From Intoshia linei (lineage: Eukaryota > Orthonectida > Rhopaluridae), in the NCBI GenBank assembly GCA_001642005.1, contig LWCA01000448.1, positions 1 to 27,059 on the forward strand: a DNA stretch of 27,059 nt. The letters run 5' to 3'. The position numbers were made by a program, and so were the translations under genes. The notes beneath the pieces were generated by a model. That model saw only the letters and a program-made list of their open reading frames with translations, ran no database searches and had not been told where the DNA came from. Shown here piece by piece: positions 22,901-27,059 of the stretch (position 1 is its first letter; each line of letters starts with the position of its first letter).

Positions 22901-23631
22901 GTCTAATCAAAATCCCTGAAGCACCGACTATTGCAGCATCACATAACCCAATTTCTACGAATAATGAAATGTCAACTAGGGAAAATACCTATAGCTGTTC
23001 GAGCATTATCCAGAGCTACCATACCAGACGAACACGCTGTATCGACAGTATAACTAGGTCCTAATCAAAATAAAAAAACTTTAAATAAAAATTACCATTC
23101 AAATCATAAAAATACGAAATTCTATTGGCAAACATAGACCTTGTACAACCAGTCATTTCATAACCACAAATATCTTTCATTTTATCACAAAAATAATCGT
23201 GGGTTTCAGATGTGCTAGCACCAATAAAAACACCTTAAAATAAATATAAAATAATTGTAAATTAAAACCTGTGCGTGTGCCTTTAAAATTTTCAATACTA
23301 AAACCTACAAATCAATTAAACAATTACATAAAAACAAACCAGAATCAACTATCGCTTCATATGTAAGCTCCATAAGTATTCTTAACTGGGGGTCCATAAC
23401 ATTGACTTGTTTCGCATGAATTCCAAAAAAAATTGAATCGAATTTGGATAAATCTTTAATAGCACCATACCTGGTTGGTATGTTGTACGCACCACTCGGC
23501 CACCGATCGTTGTGCTCTCTAACCATATCAACCGAATTAAACAAATTACTAGCAAACTCAGAAATGTTTTCAGATTCTGGAAACTTTCCAGACATGCCGG
23601 TAATCACAATTTCATATTTTTCTTCTTTCAT
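13911..23631 (-). CDS. FASN: Animal type I fatty acid synthase
   Basis: Cytosolic multienzyme making palmitate from acetyl-CoA, malonyl-CoA and NADPH. Eleven exons join in frame to 2435 residues (human 2511): 23631-23340, 23304-23269, 23233-23096, 23060-22989, 22954-22826, 22787-21739, 19663-19474, 19433-14659, 14623-14363, 14314-14054 and 14015-13911. Domains in order: ketosynthase (Cys165 in DTACSS, His297, His340), malonyl/acetyltransferase (Ser593 in GHSVG, Arg618, His695), dehydratase (His886, Asp1042), a shrunken methyltransferase-like region (about 1107-1300, roughly half the human size), enoylreductase (HSGSGGVGQ at about 1539), ketoreductase (GGLGGIG at 1744; Lys1849, Tyr1888), acyl carrier (Ser2008 in LGLDSLM) and thioesterase (Ser2244 in GYSYG, Asp2271, His2416). 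All active sites are present, so the enzyme should work. Nine introns are 34-48 nt, one is 2075 nt. Exon 8 alone is 4775 nt; exon 2 is 36 nt. Confidence 0.95.
19920..20466. mobile_element. Pogo/Tigger-like non-autonomous element
   Basis: The left end CAGTAGAAGCCGCTTATA and the right end, read on the other strand, CTGTAGAAGCCGCTTATA match over 18 bp but for one base, and both are flanked by TA (19918-19919 and 20467-20468). The start CAGTA and TA target are typical of pogo/Tigger elements. A second, internal motif near the left end (TTTTGATCACTACAAGCGG) repeats the right subterminal TTTTGATCAATATAAGCGG. A 65-codon open stretch inside has no recognisable transposase motif. Confidence 0.75.
20237..20424. 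mobile_element. hAT-like MITE nested in the pogo-like element
   Basis: Left end CAGGTTTCTGCAACC; right end, from the other strand, CAGGATTCGGCAACC, 13 of 15 identical. Length 188 bp, almost the same as the hAT MITE at 8233-8417. The flanking octamers GTATAAAT and GTTAATTT agree only partly, so the target duplication is uncertain. Its position inside 19920-20466 means the pogo-like element landed first. Confidence 0.5.
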
Positions 23632-24669
23632 ATCAACCTTGTTTTTGATTTGTTAATCTAAAATTTTATTTAAATATCCAAGGGTGTAAATTGAAAAGTG
23701 ATTATTGAAAAATTGCGTGACAATAAATATTCTCAGACTAAAGTAAAGTTCGATACTATAATTTGAACTTTAGATATTGTAGTTTTTGTAATTTAGTATT
23801 ATGTTACCATCATTGTGTGTACTTAATTTCTTCACATGATAATACGTTGAGGTATTTAAATTTCTATCTCGTAAACCACACAAAGTTCCTCGGGAATATT
23901 ATCGTGGGCAATGCCCCTGGACATATTACATGTTGATAATTATTTACATTATGGAACAGCACTGTCTTTGTTAATTTATTGACAAAATTTATGTTTACTC
24001 AGCATTTCATTTTTTGTATTACCTTACGAGACAATAACACGTATATATACAAAAAATACACAAATATAATATGTAACAATCGTAAATTTACAATTGTTTG
24101 TATATGTCGTATAGAATGTTTAAAACTGAAATGTACACATTCTATGAGTTAGTCGTAGAATGTGTAAAATTTTCATTTATTTTAGTTTAATTTTGGGTTT
24201 TAGTAATTTTTCTGAACCAAACTTTAAGGGGGGTTTTTAGAAAATTTAAAAAAATTTTAAGGCTTTAAAAATATTGCTTAAATTGCATATTTTTAAAAAT
24301 CATTTTTCTTGCTACATACAGACTATAATGAGGCTTACTGTTTTAGAACAATTTTATAGCTCATAGAAAACGAAGAGTATTGTATTTTAATGGTGACATT
24401 TTCAATTATTCACTTGGAATAATGTTTCGAAATTATTTTATAAAATAGTTTGGCTTTACAGGGGTGCTGGAAATAGTTGATTTGACTAACGAGGTGCTAA
24501 ATTTAAAAAATGTCTAAAAATTAAAAAACGCTAGTTTAAACAGTGAAACGTGCATTGGAACAGAACATTTTAAAGAATTACAATTTGATGCTTCTATTAA
24601 TTAATCAAAAAACAATATTTAATTAAAGAAAATCTCCAGTAAAGCAACTAACCAATGTAAATTAAAGTA
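23632..24669. other. Region upstream of FAS, downstream of GPATCH1-like gene
   Basis: About 1 kb without a gene. It should contain the FAS promoter (minus strand) and the short 3' end of the GPATCH1-like gene. I see no convincing TATA or SREBP-type site. It contains the hairpin at 24134-24166 and a GGGGGG run near 24230 of unknown meaning. Confidence 0.5.
24134..24166. repeat. Perfect 11-bp hairpin
   Basis: TACACATTCTA at 24134-24144 and its exact complement TAGAATGTGTA at 24156-24166 enclose an 11-nt loop. A partial third copy (TAGAATGTTTAAAA) lies just upstream at about 24112-24125. It may be a regulatory fold-back or a trace of a small inverted-repeat element. Confidence 0.6.
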
Positions 24670-24675
24670 TTTATT
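24670..24675 (-). terminator. Polyadenylation signal of the GPATCH1-like gene
   Basis: AATAAA on the minus strand only 8 nt after the TAA that ends at 24684, implying a very short 3' untranslated region. Confidence 0.5.
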
Positions 24676-24683
24676 TTCATTAT

Positions 24684-26024
24684 TTACATACCAAATTTTT
24701 TTTTAACGTTAGCAAATTGATCGGAAAATTCTCCAAATTGATCATTGAAATTACTGCTGTGGTCGCGTTTTTTTCCTTTCACGTTTTTTATGTTAAATCT
24801 AGCAAATATAGTAGTATTTGGTATCCATTCTTTAACTTTACGAGTGAGAGCCCCATAATTTTTATTTGCCGCTTCGTATTTAAAGGTGTCAGTGATAGAA
24901 GAGGTACCAATAGCTTCGCTAGGTTTGACAAAAATGCGTTTATTTGATATTTTGTAATCTCCTTTATACAAGGGAGTTTGATCATCGTCATTAAAAGTAT
25001 TTGTTTGATTAGGAGTTACTTTTTTTAGAATAGATTGTGGTAAAGATTGTATATCTTGTCGATTACTTAGGGAACTGTATGATTGGATCAAATCATCTGT
25101 TTCTGGATTATAGCATAAATTAATTCCTTTGGGTATTTCAGGTAAAGGGTATAAACTTTGAAAATATAAGTTACGTTCAGCTTCAAAGGAAGCGGTTTCA
25201 ATTAATACAAATGATCCATCTTTGTCAATATTTTTTTCAGAAGAGCCTTGATTGCTAAAAGTGTAAGAGTCGAGTGGTTGAGTTTTATAAATATCTTCGT
25301 CATCTTCTTCGTCTTCAAGTGCTCCAATTCCAAATGCTTCTCCTGTAATACCTCTGCGATTGTTGCCAAACACTGAAGATTTTTCGGATTTACCAATAGA
25401 AACATCATTAAAATCGTTGATTTTTGACATACCAGAAAGTCCCGTATAGTCAATACCCATGAAATTGCTCTTGTGAGTCAGATTTTGAATAAAGAATAAA
25501 TCATCAGAAACTACGTCTTTTTTAATTTGTGGTGGTAGAGAACAACTATATATTTTTTCGTTTTTGCCAGAGGGGTCATTCACAGAGTCTTCCTCGGAAG
25601 TTTGAATAAAACGTAAAAATCTTTCTCCAATTGTAACTTCTCTAACAGTTAACAAACTTGACAATACGGGGTCAAAAACATTTGATCCTAATTTGGTGGA
25701 AGGGTGTTTCAAATTCGTATACTTTCCTTGAGTAGATAAGGCAATGGCTCCAGATTCTCTATAATCGTCATCATCCATATAATGTTGTGGAGCAACACTT
25801 ACAAAATCTTTAAAACGATCAGATCGACTAGATTTAAACGATCCTGGCGCCCAACCTTCTTTTGTTCCAACAGTATTAAAATGTCCTGCTGAAAATCCAC
25901 CCGTAAAGGCTCCATGAAATCGTTGTCTTCCTTTATTATCTGTAACAATAGTTTTTTTTCTTTCAATTTTCCTGCGATCTTGCTCAGTCTCGTTTGGAGG
26001 CAATGGAGTTCCATAAAATGTCAT
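24684..26024 (-). CDS. GPATCH1: GPATCH1-like protein lacking its G-patch
   Basis: Intronless, 446 residues from the ATG at 26024; the family is usually about 900 residues in vertebrates. GPATCH1 is a nuclear protein associated with spliceosomes, whose G-patch normally engages a DEAH-box helicase. Conserved here are the N-terminal block at about 35-60 (RFHGAFTGGFSAGHFNTVG, then KEGW), MDDDD at 83-87, the KIYSCSLPP block at 157-165, the GITGEAFGIGALEDEEDD block at 225-242, and near the C-terminus EWIPNTTIFARFN. Where the G-patch should lie (about 125-155), only the first helix pattern (TIGERFLRFI) remains. The Met-Gly-Trp and the Gly-x-Gly series are gone and no other frame restores them. The C-terminal Ser/Lys-rich half of the family is missing. 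The frame is long and uninterrupted, so this is a reduced gene rather than a pseudogene. Confidence 0.85.
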   Translation of the reverse strand: MTFYGTPLPPNETEQDRRKIERKKTIVTDNKGRQRFHGAFTGGFSAGHFNTVGTKEGWAPGSFKSSRSDRFKDFVSVAPQHYMDDDDYRESGAIALSTQGKYTNLKHPSTKLGSNVFDPVLSSLLTVREVTIGERFLRFIQTSEEDSVNDPSGKNEKIYSCSLPPQIKKDVVSDDLFFIQNLTHKSNFMGIDYTGLSGMSKINDFNDVSIGKSEKSSVFGNNRRGITGEAFGIGALEDEEDDEDIYKTQPLDSYTFSNQGSSEKNIDKDGSFVLIETASFEAERNLYFQSLYPLPEIPKGINLCYNPETDDLIQSYSSLSNRQDIQSLPQSILKKVTPNQTNTFNDDDQTPLYKGDYKISNKRIFVKPSEAIGTSSITDTFKYEAANKNYGALTRKVKEWIPNTTIFARFNIKNVKGKKRDHSSNFNDQFGEFSDQFANVKKKFGM

Positions 26025-26129
26025 TTTCACTATTATTTCAATTTAGTTTTATTACCATAGACATATATAAAAGTTTAGTTTATTTTGGCATATTTATTAT
26101 ATTTGCGAAAATTGCTATTTTACGGTACT
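26025..26129. promoter_or_regulatory. Bidirectional promoter region
   Basis: Only 105 bp separate the start codons of the GPATCH1-like gene (minus) and the 107-codon ORF (plus). TATATAAAAG at 26064-26073 is a fair TATA box for the plus-strand gene, 57 bp before its ATG. Confidence 0.4.
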
Positions 26130-26453
26130 ATGTTTAACAATAAATGCGAATGTGAAAATAATTGTTTTCTTGATTTCTACAATTTAATTGGACAATTTTT
26201 TGAACATTTAAAGTGCCTAATCTCTGAAGACCTTAATAATGTACAATTAATACCCGTATCTCAGAATAATACTAAAAAATTTAATGTTTTACAAGAAAAA
26301 CGTATACTTGGAGCCACTTTTCGACTTCACCAATTGTCTCTAAATTATGATATTTTTAATGAGCATATATTGGATAAAGTTGTCAACAAAACGTCATTGG
26401 CTATGTTTGCTGAGAGTAATTTTATAATGTTTATCAACCCTGCAATGTTGTAA
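26130..26453 (+). CDS. Hypothetical protein, 107 aa, divergent from GPATCH1-like gene
   Basis: ATG-to-TAA single exon. The sequence begins MFNNKCECENNCFLDFYNLI, with four cysteines in the first 12 residues, then appears largely helical (FFEHLKCLISEDL, EKRILGATFRLHQLSL, NEHILDKV). It ends in a hydrophobic tail (FAESNFIMFINPAML). There is no signal peptide or clear membrane segment. I do not recognise a family. Support for a real gene comes from its length in AT-rich DNA, protein-like composition, the close divergent start of a conserved gene and the TATA-like box upstream. It might be a subunit of a larger complex, but that is a guess. Confidence 0.55.
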   Translation: MFNNKCECENNCFLDFYNLIGQFFEHLKCLISEDLNNVQLIPVSQNNTKKFNVLQEKRILGATFRLHQLSLNYDIFNEHILDKVVNKTSLAMFAESNFIMFINPAML

Positions 26454-26809
26454 TTTTTACGTAAAAACCTAAAATAACGCTAATAATATTTTTTAAAGTA
26501 AAATCGTATATCAAAAGTATATGTATTTACATTATTTTTATTAATTTTAATTAAACGCTAAAATACTGCTATTGTGCCATTTTAATCTTACGATTTATCC
26601 GTGTCCGTTCACAATATCGTAAATCACATGATCGAAAATCAAAAGATCGTATTTATTTTGTTCAAGTTTAAATTAAATAATTCATTTACTATTTCATTTA
26701 ATTTAGACTACAGACCCAAGTTAAAACTGAAATATTAAGATACTACCTACATTATGTATATATACCTATATATGCAATTTACTCAATACATAATCAATTT
26801 ATCTTAAAA
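26454..26809. other. Intergenic region before the HYDIN-like gene
   Basis: About 360 bp between the stop of the 107-codon ORF and the HYDIN-like ATG. No ORF, hairpin or repeat end recognised; it presumably contains the HYDIN-like promoter. Confidence 0.5.
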
Positions 26810-27059
26810 ATGGAAAATTCTGTTGGGGAGATGGGAAATTATACCATAAAGAAACTGTTGGACATGCGAAATACTTCATTTCAACCACAATGCGTTCTAG
26901 ACATTGACAAACCAATATTTGAACCAATACCTAAGAAAGTTTTGTTCATAAATTTTAATGAGGGCGAACCACAACGTCAAATGATTAAATTTAGAAATTT
27001 AGATAAGATACCTCGGTTGATTAATGTTAGAATGAGTGATTCTCAATATTTTAAAATAA
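26810..27059 (+). CDS. HYDIN: HYDIN-like axonemal protein, N-terminal fragment
   Basis: Open from the ATG at 26810 to the window end (83 codons, continuing). HYDIN is a giant protein of the central-pair apparatus of motile cilia and flagella, built of ASH/MSP-type immunoglobulin-like domains. The sequence follows the N-terminus of the family: a KKLLDM helix, LDIDKPIFEPIPKKVLFINF as the first strand region, then the hallmark LDKIPRLINVRMSDSQYFK, equivalent to NDKIPRxVxVxxxxSxYFKV in vertebrates. The family is about 5000 residues long, so nearly all of the gene lies to the right. Its presence implies the organism makes motile cilia or flagellate sperm. Confidence 0.8.
   Translation, partial: MENSVGEMGNYTIKKLLDMRNTSFQPQCVLDIDKPIFEPIPKKVLFINFNEGEPQRQMIKFRNLDKIPRLINVRMSDSQYFKI

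Noticed and set aside
26025-26030. GTG start for the GPATCH1-like protein and upstream TTG start for the 107-aa ORF
   Set aside because: Non-ATG initiation is not expected here; ATG codons at 26024 and 26130 are the natural starts.

Overview
The window is AT-rich nuclear DNA from an animal. Five spliced or single-exon protein genes can be read by homology: a Msx-type homeobox gene (+), a SNX27-like sorting nexin (-), a complete animal type I fatty acid synthase (-), a GPATCH1-like protein (-) and the first exon of a HYDIN-like axonemal protein (+, running off the right edge). A 107-codon ORF (+) and a 66-codon ORF (-) are possible further genes without recognised family. Animal-type FAS, Msx and SNX27 point to Metazoa, and HYDIN points to motile cilia or flagella. 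Twenty of the 24 introns I reconstructed are only 32-54 nt long. Tiny introns, low GC and a ciliated animal would suit a reduced, compact genome such as that of an orthonectid or dicyemid. That placement is inference; only 'metazoan' is well supported.

Layout. 1-5454 has no gene I can recognise. It holds a Tc1/mariner-like end, two decayed hAT transposase C-terminal fragments in opposite orientation, a 16-bp perfect hairpin and the left arm of a large inverted repeat. 5455-7089 is the Msx-like gene. 7743-7943 is a possible small gene on the other strand, followed by a 185-bp hAT-type MITE with a visible 8-bp target duplication and by the right arm of the inverted repeat (8866-9731). More hAT-like ends lie at 10312-10613. 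11032-13586 is SNX27 (13 exons) and 13911-23631 is FAS (11 exons, 2435 codons), both on the minus strand and only 324 bp apart. 24684-26024 is a miniature, intronless GPATCH1-like gene that has kept the family's flanking motifs but lost the G-patch. It is divergent from the 107-codon ORF across 105 bp. The HYDIN-like start codon is at 26810.

The genes do not form a pathway: lipid synthesis, endosomal retrieval, splicing-associated protein, axoneme and developmental transcription factor are unrelated functions. The unifying theme is genome structure. Introns are minimal unless a transposon has landed in them: the 2075-nt FAS intron contains a pogo-like element with a hAT-like element nested in it, and the 410-nt SNX27 intron is mostly one 323-bp TIR element. 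I saw no tRNA, rRNA, CRISPR array, virus or toxin gene, and no clearly undescribed multi-gene system. The most notable points are the GPATCH1 homologue without a G-patch, the homeobox split by an intron at Gln50/Asn51, the inverted repeat that brackets the Msx gene, and the uneven intron distribution in FAS.
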